The notes under the pieces were generated by a model. It saw only the letters and a list, made by a program, of their open reading frames with translations. It was not told the DNA's origin and ran no database searches. From positions 6,367,501 to 6,431,500 of the forward strand of contig JAPFFF010000004.1 in NCBI GenBank assembly GCA_039105265.1: a stretch of DNA of 64,000 nucleotides, written 5' to 3'. Origin of the DNA: Tritrichomonas musculus. Lineage: Eukaryota > Parabasalia > Tritrichomonadida > Tritrichomonadidae. The position numbers were made by a program, and so were the translations under genes. Positions 28,195-38,625 of this stretch are shown piece by piece; the first letter of the stretch is position 1; every line of letters begins with the position of its first letter.

Positions 28195-30600
28195 ATTTAT
28201 GAATAATAGAAACAATTTTATGTTTGAGTTACAAATGATTTTACGATTTATTTTTCATAAATACATTATAAACGTTTTCATTGCATACATTTATTTCGTG
28301 TTCAATAGATAGAAAGAAAATATAATAATTGATGATAAATTAAATTTGAAGACGTTAATGATAAATCATAAATGAAACTATATTATAAAAATATATTAAA
28401 TTAATTCTTTCATTTCATTATAAATTTTGATATCATTAATGCTAATGCATAAATGAATTGTCAATATAAACATATATTTATTTCTTTTCATTATGTCATC
28501 ATAAAATTTGAACAACTGCATTATACAATAATTCACAATATTTTACTATATCATTAGCATTTTCATTTATTTCATCAGCAATTTTTGGATTAAATCGTTC
28601 AGCATTAATATTAAACAATTCTTCCATAATAGTTATAAATTTAATAAGTATTGCGTTTATATCATCAACTTTATATAATTTAACGTTATTTCTGAAATTT
28701 AAAAGGGGAATCAATTTTACGATTTTACCAAAGTGAAAACGAAGTAATTTAAATATAAAAAATGAATTTAATTAATGGAATTATATAAAAGTTAAAGAAT
28801 ATTTAAAAAAAATTATAGTAGGGATATAAAGATAAATGATGATTTTATAAATTTCTGAAAAAGTTTGAATTTTCCTAATAAAAAAATTTGGTCGCATTCA
28901 AATTTTATTTTTCTACATTCAATTTTTATTTATAAAAATTGAATAAAAAATGGAAAAATGTTAATATTTTAAAATTTTTATCTGATTTAGTAAATATGTA
29001 TAGTTTATTTTTTACTTATACTAAATATTATACAATTATATATATAAAATAAAAAACAAATTTTCTTAATTACCAAGATATATGAAAAATACAAATATAT
29101 TATCTTATTTATTTGAACGTTATTTCATATAAAGAAAAAAATAAAAAAATAAATCAATACTAATTAATAGAAAAGATATCAAGAATAATAATAAATAATT
29201 ACTAACTATACTATTCATAAATTCTGGTTTTATTAAAAATATTTCAAAAACTAAATTTTAATCATATCTTAGATGTATTTAATAAAAACTGATCAGTAAA
29301 GATATTAGAAAGCCTTAATTTTTAATATATCTTTATGAATGTTACCAAAAAAATTATTATATAAGCAAAAACAAAACTGAAATATTCAAATTTATTGATT
29401 ATTTGTTTTTCAGAATTAAGAGATAATAGAGCTCGGAGAAAAAGGGATTTCCTTTTTGAAAATAAAGAATTATATTTATAAAACATATTTATTTTGATGT
29501 GTATAAGTTATATCTGAAAGCATACACTTTTTCGAAAAAAAATTGTTTTTTTAAAAAAAAGTGACTTTTTTATAAAAAGGTTTATTTTTGAATATTTTTT
29601 TTTTATAAAAAAAAAGCTTCTTTGCGAAAAGTTTTTGTGTGTGCAAAAAGTAAAATCATATCAATAAGTTTCGATCATTTCAAATAAAAAATTTAATTAA
29701 AATCATAAATTCCTTTCGAAATATAAAATTGATAGAAAAAATTTAGTTAACAAGAATTTCAAAGAATTATTTAATAAAAACATATATTTAGATATTATTC
29801 AAATCATAAAGAATGATATTTTATGTATAAATTATAAAGTACTCGTAATCATTGCTTATGATCAAACTATATTCAAAATTTGAAGCATTCTAATGATATA
29901 GAAAATATCATTTGCTTCATTAAGCTGTGAGGCACTTTTCAATCTTGTTAAATGATGCTTTTGATGCAGACAGTTTAAATCGGGAATGAAAATAATAGTT
30001 TTGTCCTCAAAATGTAGTTTTTTCCACCAATTATAACGTTTTTTTTTTTAATATGAATAAATAACGTATTCAAAAATCAAAATCAAATAATATATTTATA
30101 AGATCTTGTTTTTTTTAAAAGAAAATCTATATTAAAAAAAATTGTTCATATAAAAAAGACTTGGTGTTTTGAAAAAAGAAAATTATTTCGCAAAAAAAAG
30201 ATCATTTTAAGAAGTATTTTTCATTTTAAAAAGAAAACAAATTTTTTAAACGAAAAAATTATTTCACAAAAAAATTTTTTTACAGACAAACCTTTTTCTT
30301 TTCGAAAAAAAATGGATTTTTAAAACATATGGATCTTAATGATATGAAAAAGTTTTGTAAATATGGAAATTCCTTTTTCGCCGATCTCTTATATATTAAG
30401 AATGATGTATTGAAACGTTAAGACCGATTTTTTTTTTCTCGTTTCCTTCCCATTCTTTTTGGAAAAAAATTATTTTCTATTTTTATTTAGAACTAATAAA
30501 AAAATTTAAAAATTATTTAGATAAAATAATCTAATTAATAAATTAAAAATGCTAAAAATATTACTTATGCTTGAAAAAATCAAAATAAAAATATGTAGGA
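28195..30600. other. Interior of the Polinton-like element, no clear gene
   Basis: Very AT-rich. A 71-codon minus-strand frame at 28499-28714 begins at TTG and lacks recognisable motifs. Homopolymer-rich sequence with repeated ctttttt/gaaaaaa words fills 29500-30400. Confidence 0.4.
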
Positions 30601-30605
30601 ATATC

Positions 30606-31290
30606 TCAAAAAGTGAGTTGGAAATTGTTCAAAATTATAAATTGATAATAATTAAAAAGTTTAATTTATAATTCTTTTCAATTATTCACTTTTTGAAGGC
30701 TGCCACTCCATTTGATGTAGATTATGGAAGCTACTTTTTCAATTAAAATAAAAAAAACGAATATGACAAAAAAATTCTGAGAAATTAATTTTTTATTTAT
30801 TTTCATATTATATTTGCTTTTCTAATGCTAGTGATTTGGGAATCTACATCAAAGTGTCTTATATAAACTTCTCTTTTCCATCAACAATGTTTTTTCCTCT
30901 TTGGATCGCAAAATCCTGATATTGATATCTGATGAGCACCGCCTCGACGTAACAAATGCCAAGAATAATGGCTATGATCAAATCCAATTTACTCAACAGT
31001 TGCTTTTAAATGGTTTAAAAGTGTATCTCCTGAAGTTTCGACAATTAAATTTGAAAATAAATAAAAAATTAATTTCTCAGAATTTTTTTTGTCATATTCG
31101 TTTTTTTTATTTTAATTGAAAAAGTAGCTTCTAATCTACAGCAAATGAAGAGGCGCATTCAAAAAGTGAAATTGAAAAGAATTCCAGTTTGTCGAACCTA
31201 CTTTTTGAGCTTCGCTCAAAAAGTAGGTTCCACAAACTGGTAAATTTATAAATTAAAAAATATTCAAAAAGTGAGTTGGAAATAGTTCAA
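30606..31290. mobile_element. Nested inverted-repeat (foldback) insertion
   Basis: Two long inverted arms (about 30670-30805 and 31052-31184, roughly 135 bp, high identity around gaagctactttttcaattaa) enclose a 245-bp centre. A 27-bp direct repeat, tcaaaaagtgagttggaaa(t/a) type with one mismatch, stands outside at 30606-30632 and 31264-31290. A strong hairpin (31184-31240) lies at the right arm's outer end. The centre is less AT-rich than the arms and holds an open frame (30901-31119, TTG start) including LILISDEHRLDVTNAKNNGY. No transposase is present, so it is non-autonomous. It inserted into the Polinton-like element and may have captured a gene fragment. Confidence 0.6.
31184..31240. repeat. 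57-nt near-perfect hairpin
   Basis: CCAGTTTGT pairs with ACAAACTGG, and AACCTACTTTTTGAGC pairs with GCTCAAAAAGTAGGTT. There is one two-base internal mismatch and a TTC loop. Confidence 0.9.
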
Positions 31291-31608
31291 TTTTTTTTTG
31301 AATAAACGCACTCAGAAAAATTTATTTCTTTGATATCTTTTTATTTCTACTATAAATATCTTTCATCAATAATTAAACGAAATTAAATTTAATTGAATAT
31401 TTATTAAATATATAATATGAAAACATAACTTAATCATATATGGGAAATTTTGAAAAATATATCAAAATCCATATTTTCAATTAGACTATTAACAATTAAC
31501 TTATATTATAAACTATATATTATTATATAAAACTTTTATGTATAATTTAATTGTGAAAATATGTCTTAAATTTTGATATAAAACAATTTTTTACTTGAAA
31601 ATAATACG

Positions 31609-31965
31609 TTAAAAACTGATAAGATAATCCCCTTTGAAATTTAGTGAAACAAAATTTAAGCGTTCCTCACGTTCTTTTCGTTTCCTTTCATTATACTTTT
31701 TCATGTATGCATTCCATTTAAGTCTTTTCTCCTCAGCTTTATTTAATTTGTCCTTCAATGACTTTGTCCTAAGAGATTCTTTGTTATCTTCATTACTTAA
31801 AAAATTATTTGACTCACTTAAAGAGAATTTATGAGTCAAAATTTCTTCATCAGTCGGTTCATCATCTGATAATATTAAATCAGGCTTAAGAATTAGTTTG
31901 TCAAATCTTCCTGGTTCGATGAGCCGAGGGCGTAGTTTCTGATATTTTTTAACTTCTGATGTCAT
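31609..31965 (-). CDS. Small charged protein next to the right inverted repeat of the Polinton-like element
   Basis: 118 residues from the ATG at 31965, reading away from the right terminal repeat (inner edge 32086). It opens MTSEVKKYQKLRPRLIEPGR and continues as a highly charged, mostly helical protein with a Lys/Arg/Glu block (KAEEKRLKWNAYMKKYNERK). No domain is recognised. Position just inside the repeat suggests an element gene rather than a host gene, but a chance frame cannot be excluded. Confidence 0.45.
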   Translation of the reverse strand: MTSEVKKYQKLRPRLIEPGRFDKLILKPDLILSDDEPTDEEILTHKFSLSESNNFLSNEDNKESLRTKSLKDKLNKAEEKRLKWNAYMKKYNERKRKEREERLNFVSLNFKGDYLISF

Positions 31966-32085
31966 GATTTTATCAAAAATTAAAAATTAAATTATCATTA
32001 CATAATACCATAAATTTATATTAATTAATTTTTTCATAATTGATTAAATACAGTTAAATAATCTTAAACATTCTTAAATAATTTT

Positions 32086-32228
32086 AAATAATGACTTTAA
32101 TGATATCAGGAGTTCAAATAATCAATGATTTCACCGATGTTATAATTTATGATTTCCGGATATCAAAATCATTAATAATTCATCAGTTGTTTCATTGACG
32201 TACCATAACTCCAATTTATATACTAACT
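32086..32228 (-). repeat. Right terminal inverted repeat (143 bp)
   Basis: Reverse complement of 26004-26146. Followed by an uninterrupted A-run of about 18. Confidence 0.92.
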
Positions 32229-32419
32229 AAAAAAAAAAAAAAAAAACAACAACTCTTTTTTTATCATAAAAAAGTCTTCGAATTGAATAGGAGTGATTGA
32301 AAAAAAATTGAGAGCATTTTATCTGAAAAGTGTAACTTTTTTGATATACCAAAATATCTTTATCAAAATTTTTGATTTTGAAATATCTCAAAACTTAGTA
32401 GACAATTTATTGAAATGAT

Positions 32420-32550
32420 CTAGGTTTTTGTGTTCGCAATTTTTTTTCTCAAAAAGTTTCGAAAAATGTCCGAAAAGTATCCATATTGGATATTTTTGGA
32501 TACTTTTTTTAACTTTTTGAATATAAAAAATTTCGGACACAAAAGCCTAG
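32420..32550. mobile_element. 131-bp palindromic MITE-like element
   Basis: Begins CTAGGTTTTTGTGTTCG and ends CGGACACAAAAGCCTAG. The two halves are inverted copies for about 60 bp, including CTCAAAAAGTT/AACTTTTTGAA and AAAGTATCCA/TGGATACTTT. A relative of its right half is at about 25165-25229 (ggatactttttgaatacaaa and ggacacaaaagcctag). No transposase. Confidence 0.6.
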
Positions 32551-33162
32551 GAAATGATAAAGATATGCAATATATATTATTAAAGAAAATTATATTTACT
32601 AATTTTATAATAAAATCATTCATTCAACTAGATTTATTTTAGGCAAAAATTATCAAAAAATCTTCACTTTTTGAATGCTTTTAGTAAATGAATATATTCA
32701 CCAAAAGATGAAAAAGATGACCAGCCACAACTGTAATTTTTTTTTTTTTTTTTTTTTTTGACTTAAGTCTATTCGGTTTTATTTCAAAAATTGTGTAAAA
32801 CCGTTGAATAAAAAAATAAAATTTATTGAATAAATACTTGAAAAAGAATACTCCTTTTTCTAAAATTTGATTTTATATAAAGATATTTTTAGATTTCACG
32901 TGAAAAGAAAATTATATTATTTTAAAACTCTGAAAATGCCATGTGATTTTAACCATTATGAGTCTCACAAAAAGTCCAGAAAGGTTTTAGTGTGAATTTG
33001 TCTGGCTTTGTATGTACAAAAATAAGGTTTAAATATGGAACAAATGTATTAAATGTGAAGTTTCTAACGTTTTTCTTTTTTTATTACGGTAACTGTGGCA
33101 AAAAATTGATTATGTGAAAAGGTAATTTTGGCAAAAAAAAAAAAAAAAAAAAAAAAAAGATA

Positions 33163-33168
33163 TCACTT
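33163..33168 (+). promoter_or_regulatory. Inr-like hexamer TCACTT
   Basis: Predicted start A at 33165, 9 nt before the ATG at 33174, directly after a 26-base A-run. Confidence 0.55.
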
Positions 33169-33173
33169 TTAAT

Positions 33174-34526
33174 ATGTTTTATTTCCTAATTGCTCTATCT
33201 TTTTCAAAGTATTTGATTTGTTTAGAAGCTCCTGATAATAATAATGATTATAAATTTGGTGGTCGTTACTCAAAAGGTGGAACTTATTCATATGGTACGA
33301 TCAATGGTAGAAAACCAATTCAATTAGATGATTCAAAAATTGATTATGTTGTTAATGTTACATCAAAAACTTGTACAAATCGAGATATTAAGACATTTCA
33401 TGCCGAGGAAATGGAAGAATGTACTACTTATCAAAATTTAGTAGACTTGCTCCCTAATGAATGTAAAGCTTCAGGTGGAGGTGGAGATGAACCTGACAGT
33501 GGTAATTGCCAAGAAGGTGGTAAAGTTTATCTTATAACAGGTTCTTCAGTAACAATTCAAGGCAATGACCAAAAATGTCCAAATGCAGAAACACTAAGAA
33601 TTGATGCAAATATTATTACACTTCAAGGTGATTGCTTTAAAGGTCGAGCTTTCAAAACAGTAGAAATTAAAGGAAAATCTCTTACTATTCAATCTGGAGC
33701 TTTCAAAGATTGCAAATCTCTTACTTCTGTTACAGCAACATTATCAAGTACATTTACAGCTCAAGGAGCAGTTTTCAGAGGTTGCGAAAATTTAGAATCT
33801 GTTACACTCACATCTAGAACATCAACAATTCAAGGCGATGGTATGTTTTGTGATTGCTCAAAGATGAGTGATTCTAAAATAAATGCTAACCCACAACCTA
33901 CTATTCAAGGTGATATCTATAAATGTCCCAAAGATGGCAGCAGTTCAGGTGGAGATTCAGATTCAGGATTAAGTGCCAGAACATTAGGTAATTTTGAAAT
34001 CAAATCTGCATTTCTTGGAACAACACCTAACATCATTGTTAATTTGAACTTCTTTTATTCATTCATGAGAACTATCAGAAAGAATATTGGTCGTGTAGTT
34101 CCATCTCCAGAAATTGTTCATTCTGCAATTTGGGTTGGTGAAGCAAATCCAACTGATGAAAGCATGGGTGCTCTTTTCACCTATGGACGCTATTTCAACA
34201 AGAATAACAATCAAGCATTTTTGTGGAATGATGGTGCTAAAGGTTACGCAATTTCATTCAAAGATTTCAAGTTGAAATTTAATGCAGCTAATCCAATGAA
34301 ACTTAACCTTAAGAAAAACATTAAATTACTCGATTTCATAGACTCAATCCAATCTAGTGGAAATTGGAAAGCCAAAGATTATAACTGGCCAACTAATAAT
34401 TGCCAACATTTCACTGCAAAGTTAATTAATATCCTTGGAGCATCACGCGTTTCACCAAGCAATGAAGACTGGGTTGATGTACCAAAGCTCGTTTTGAATT
34501 CATTAGAATCAAATGAGGAAAATTAA
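33174..34526 (+). CDS. Secreted protein: BspA-like repeats plus C-terminal NlpC/P60-like (LRAT/PPPDE-type) domain
   Basis: 450 residues. A hydrophobic start (MFYFLIALSFSKYLICLEA) predicts secretion, and no membrane helix follows. Residues 116-250 form irregular LRR_5/BspA-like strands with recurrent TIQG words and paired cysteines. A Ser/Gly/Asp linker (255-266) leads to a 183-residue C-terminal domain starting ARTLGN. That domain contains EIVHSAIWVG (His316) and NWPTNNCQHFTAKL (Cys410, His412). A His on a strand followed by NC.HF on a helix is the order seen in circularly permuted papain-like folds (LRAT, PPPDE, some NlpC/P60 relatives), so a Cys-His hydrolase or acyltransferase is plausible. 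The domain is nearly duplicated in the gene at 37209. The host or bacterial target is unknown. Confidence 0.85.
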   Translation: MFYFLIALSFSKYLICLEAPDNNNDYKFGGRYSKGGTYSYGTINGRKPIQLDDSKIDYVVNVTSKTCTNRDIKTFHAEEMEECTTYQNLVDLLPNECKASGGGGDEPDSGNCQEGGKVYLITGSSVTIQGNDQKCPNAETLRIDANIITLQGDCFKGRAFKTVEIKGKSLTIQSGAFKDCKSLTSVTATLSSTFTAQGAVFRGCENLESVTLTSRTSTIQGDGMFCDCSKMSDSKINANPQPTIQGDIYKCPKDGSSSGGDSDSGLSARTLGNFEIKSAFLGTTPNIIVNLNFFYSFMRTIRKNIGRVVPSPEIVHSAIWVGEANPTDESMGALFTYGRYFNKNNNQAFLWNDGAKGYAISFKDFKLKFNAANPMKLNLKKNIKLLDFIDSIQSSGNWKAKDYNWPTNNCQHFTAKLINILGASRVSPSNEDWVDVPKLVLNSLESNEEN

Positions 34527-34592
34527 AATCAATTAATTGGTTAAATAAACTAATTTAATATAAATCTGAGTTTTTTTAATTATATATATATA

Positions 34593-36317
34593 CAGTAGTG
34601 TTTTTAATATGGTAACGGTATTTAAAGTGGTAACGCTTTCTTTTTAGAAAAAAAAATTTAAAAATACAAAATTTAATTTTTTTTCAACATAAAACAGAGT
34701 TTATTTAAATTAAATTATATAATAATATTTACCATTATATATATGATATTAATCACAAGGTTGTGTATCTATCTGTCTCAAATCACCAAAGTTTTTCGTC
34801 AATCAATGAAAAAAATTGAGGCATGATTATAAACATGTACATCAAAGTAATATTTTATTTAAGAATATAAACATATTATATATTATGAGAATATTAATAA
34901 TTATTAATTAAATTTGTAAAAATAAAATTATTGACTATAAAAACGAGTATATCTTTGATTTTTTGGTGACCGTTTACTTTTCATGATAAAGAATTGATTC
35001 ATTTATCTATAAAATGCTGTTGTTTATAAATAATATTTATAAAAACATATTTGCATTTAAAGATGTATTTAACTTATTAGAAGTCAGAGTTGATTTTCAT
35101 TCTGAGACTTATTGAGAGAACTTTTTCATCATCTTTCAATTTTGTGCTATCTTTATCCCGACAACATAACAGATTACAGAAAATTACAAATTAAAAATTA
35201 GTTAAAAACTATTAAAACATATTTATATATTGATATAATGCAATAAGATAATATGTTTTGCACAAGATAATGGTTTATCTTCATCAATTGATAAACATCC
35301 AAAAATTATAAACGAACAGCAAAACAAATAATTAAATTTGGTTTTTTTTAGACAATTTTTATCTCTTATGTTTCAGCATTTTATATACATATTTATTTCA
35401 TTAATAAATTTCATTGATACTTTTTCAAATTCGATTTTTAAAGAAAAAATAATCATATTATAATCATTAGATAATTCATCGTTTTTTATTATCAAAATCA
35501 TTGAATTGATATAATATCGAACTAAAATTCGATATTACGTCCTTTTGATTCTTTTTGGTGAGAAAGAGAAAAATTATGAAATTTTTTTGCTTACAACTAT
35601 GTATTTTTCAGTTTTTGAGATCATTATAAGAATAGGAAACTTCTAGTATAGATTATTACTTTTATGTTATTATTTTAATAATACAGCGCAATAAACTATA
35701 TATTTATATAATAAAGATAAATTGATCAATCTTCTAATTTAGGTTATAATTCAATTTAATTTGAGCCATTCAAAGCATATTCATTTGACCTATAAAAAGC
35801 ATTATGCTTGAGTTAAAAGTAAATAGTATAGTAAAATAATAAAATTCTTCTAATATACAATCAAATATAAAAAGGATTTAAGGAAATAATCAAAAGCACT
35901 CATAAGAATTTTTTATTTTGTATAAACACTTATGAAAATGGTTACATTTTTTAAATAATTTTTATTTTTCAAAAGAAAGCATTTATCATTTATAATTAAA
36001 TGATGAATAAATTATGAATGATGAATAGATGCTAAACTAATTATATAAGAAAATATCAAAAATTGTAAAAAGGTAATGAAGTAATTTGATTTTAACTTTT
36101 TAAATTGGTTGACGAAAAACTTTGGTGATTTGAGACAGATAGATACACAACCTTGTGATTAATATCATATATATAATGGTAAATATTATTATATAATTTA
36201 ATTTAAATAAACTCTGTTTTATGTTGAAAAAAATTAAATTTTGTATTTTTAAATTTTTTTTTCTAAAAAGAAAGCGTTACCACTTTAAATACCGTTACCA
36301 TATTAAAAACACTACTG
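34593..36317. mobile_element. Non-autonomous Tc1/mariner-like element with about 214-bp terminal inverted repeats
   Basis: 1725 bp flanked by TA on both sides (34591-34592 and 36318-36319). Ends read CAGTAGTGTTTTTAATATGG...CACTACTG. Inverted repeats span 34593-34807 and 36104-36317 and differ by eye only by one base in a T-run and one substitution. CAGT termini and the TA target are Tc1/mariner hallmarks. The 1.3-kb centre has no open frame of 60 codons or more on either strand, so no transposase is encoded here and mobilisation would need an enzyme in trans. Near-identical ends indicate a young insertion. It sits 66 bp after the stop of the first NlpC/P60-like gene, between it and its paralogue. 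Confidence 0.8.
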
Positions 36318-36475
36318 TATATACTAGAGAAAATAGTGTTTTGAAATGGGATTTGAAGGCGTTTAAAGGATTTGTTTTACTTTTTCGTGTCATCCAGAGA
36401 TTAAAAGTTATCATTAATGTAACTGCATATACTATTTTTATATAAAGATTAAGACTTTATTAAGATTATAATAAA

Positions 36476-36513
<38 letters not shown>

Positions 36514-37208
36514 ATTGTATGAGTTGATTAAAAAATAAGAATAAGACTTTATTAAGATTATAATAAAAAAAATTATTAATTATTGTAAAAATTTTTGAAT
36601 TACTGTATTGCACTTATTTTTATTATTTGAAAATATGTTTTTATAAATATATATACGTCCAATATGAAATATCAAAATTAAAAATAAAAAAAAAATGAAA
36701 TTAAAATGGAAATCTAAATATAATTTTCTCATTACCTAACAGTTAATGCCATTTTATTATTTTATTTTAATTTATAATAGTATTTTAATATATTAATAAT
36801 ATAAAATATTATTCTACCTAATAAAAATATAAAGTTATACTTATTTATAAATTAACTGTCCTTATAACTTTTTGTGTATTACATTCAATTATTTGTTTTA
36901 GATTTGAATCTGAGTTGAAAGTTAATTTGAGACCATTTCTCAAAATTCAATATAGATTGAGATAAATGGTCTCAAATAAATTGAATAAATTGAAATCGTT
37001 GAGGGACGAATTGAAACTCTCAAAATTTTCTTAGTCTTACCTCAAATTTTATGGTTAAATTATAAAAACGAAAAATAAATGAAAATGAGAATAAAATATT
37101 AAAATAAAATTCATTAATTTTATATTTATGGTTCGAGATTAGTACATAAAGATAAAAAAGCATGTAGTAAGGAAGAATATTCAAAAAGTTGCATACCCTC
37201 CTCTCCCT
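36318..37208. other. Intergenic, AT-rich
   Basis: Contains a 25-bp direct repeat aagactttattaagattata(ataaa) at 36451-36475 and 36543-36567 flanking a 33-base A-run, and an inverted repeat atttgagaccattt...aaatggtctcaaat at 36925-36977. No gene. Confidence 0.55.
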
Positions 37209-38156
37209 ATGCTACTTTCACTTTTCTTCGCATCTGTTGCCAGTAAGCTTCAGATTTATTACTTCAACGCATCTTACCCAATTTCATTAGTATATACTGA
37301 CTCAATTGATAAGAAAGAAGTAGAAGTTAAATCAACAGGCAGTGGCTATCGATCAGTAAATTTGCAACATAGTGAATCATTTACAGTATCCTTTACTTTC
37401 CCAGACTATTCTGATTGCAAAGCTACTGGAGAATCAAAATGGGAAATGGATTCCAACCAGCAATATATTCAACTTTCCCAAAGTTTTATACAGAGTTATT
37501 GCACTAAAGGCACTTCATGGCCAGAAATGCCAGCTGGAGAACCTCCAAGCGATAAAGGTGGAAGCAGTTCTGGCTCAGACAGCGACTCAGGATCAAGTGC
37601 TAGAACATTAGGAAACCTTGAAATCAAATCTGCATTTCTTGGAACAACACCCAATATCATTGTCAATTTGAACTTTTTGTACTCATTCATGAGAACAATC
37701 AGAAAGGCAGTAGGCCGAGCTGTTCCATCGCCAGAAATTGTTCATTCTGCAATTTGGGTTGGTGATGCAAATCCATCAGATAACAGTGTTGGTGCAGTTT
37801 TCACATATGGTCGCTATTTTAACAAGAACAACAATAAAGCATTTTTATGGGATGATGGTGCCAAAGGATACACAATGACATTCAAACAATTTAAGAATAA
37901 GTTCAACGCAGCAAACCCAATGAAACTTAATCTTCATAAAAATATTAAATTATTAGATTTCATTGATCAAATCAAGGATAGCGGCAAATGGGGAGTTAAG
38001 GATTATAACTGGCCAACAAACAATTGTCAACATTTCACTGCCAAATTAATTAATATTCTTGAAGCTACACGTGAATCACCAAACAATAATGATTGGATCG
38101 ACATTCCTAAACTCGTTTTGGAATCTTTGAAATCAAATGAAGAAAAGAAAAATTAG
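37209..38156 (+). CDS. Secreted NlpC/P60-like (LRAT/PPPDE-type) protein, paralogue of the gene at 33174
   Basis: 315 residues. A signal peptide (MLLSLFFASVASK) is followed by a beta-rich N-terminal domain of about 100 residues with no repeat pattern and no similarity to the paralogue's N-terminus. A Ser/Asp/Gly linker (117-130) precedes the shared 185-residue C-terminal domain, from ARTLGNLEIKSAFLGTT to the end. The candidate catalytic pair is conserved (His179 in HSAIWVG, Cys273 in TNNCQHF). By eye about four of five residues match the 33174 gene in this domain, against essentially none before it: a domain-swap pattern. No TCAYTW initiator lies just upstream; instead attcaaaaagttgcata ends about 20 nt before the ATG. 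Confidence 0.85.
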   Translation: MLLSLFFASVASKLQIYYFNASYPISLVYTDSIDKKEVEVKSTGSGYRSVNLQHSESFTVSFTFPDYSDCKATGESKWEMDSNQQYIQLSQSFIQSYCTKGTSWPEMPAGEPPSDKGGSSSGSDSDSGSSARTLGNLEIKSAFLGTTPNIIVNLNFLYSFMRTIRKAVGRAVPSPEIVHSAIWVGDANPSDNSVGAVFTYGRYFNKNNNKAFLWDDGAKGYTMTFKQFKNKFNAANPMKLNLHKNIKLLDFIDQIKDSGKWGVKDYNWPTNNCQHFTAKLINILEATRESPNNNDWIDIPKLVLESLKSNEEKKN

Positions 38157-38625
38157 AATAATTTAATAAAATTTTAATTCATCCTTATTCAATAATTTTA
38201 TATACAAAATTATTAGAATAAAAAATTAGAATAATGTAATTAGAATAATACAAGTATATATTTATTTATAGTCGAGCCTTGTATTATTTTAAACTTTCGA
38301 TATAATCGATATCAATTATCAGTACGTTTTTAGATATTGATAACAAAATTATTAATTAGATGATCAATCTCAATATCAAATATTGAGAAAATTTTGATAT
38401 CAAGAAAAAAAAATTTTTTGATACCAAAGTATTCTAATTTTAGGACTTCATTTTTAGACCAAAGCAGGTATGCCTTGCGGGAGCCCAGATTAAACTCAGA
38501 TAATTAAAAGTCTTCCTCGAAACAATACCCGATTAAAATTTCGAGAAAAATATACCTCATAGAGATATAAATTTGAGAGTATACTTCGATGGAGAGTACA
38601 CATTCTATTCAATTTTGCAAAAGTA

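Larger units (their letters stand above)
26004..32228. mobile_element. Short Polinton/Maverick-like element
   Basis: 6225 bp bounded by terminal inverted repeats of 143 bp (26004-26146 and 32086-32228) that are identical by eye. Ends read AGTTAGTATA...TATACTAACT, fitting the 5'-AG...CT-3' ends of Polintons. Flanks are A-runs, compatible with a six-base AAAAAA duplication but not diagnostic. It carries one long frame with polymerase-B-associated character (26359-28194) and one short frame by the right repeat (31609-31965). The family is usually 15-20 kb with integrase, polymerase, ATPase and capsid genes; those are not seen, so this is a shortened, broken or non-autonomous copy. Identical ends imply recent insertion. 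Another inverted-repeat insertion lies inside it at 30606-31290. Confidence 0.75.
32229..33173. other. Intergenic with one palindromic element
   Basis: AT-rich, with a T-run near 32739-32759 and an A-run near 33133-33158. A 131-bp imperfect palindrome lies at 32420-32550. No gene. Confidence 0.5.

Noticed and set aside
28499-28714. 71-codon minus frame within the Polinton-like element
   Set aside because: TTG start and no recognisable domain; not called as a gene.
32420-32642. Frames on both strands over the 131-bp palindrome
   Set aside because: Created by the inverted repeat; no protein support.
36221-36445. 74-codon frame crossing the right end of the 1725-bp element
   Set aside because: Runs through the terminal inverted repeat into flanking DNA. 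Not a transposase.
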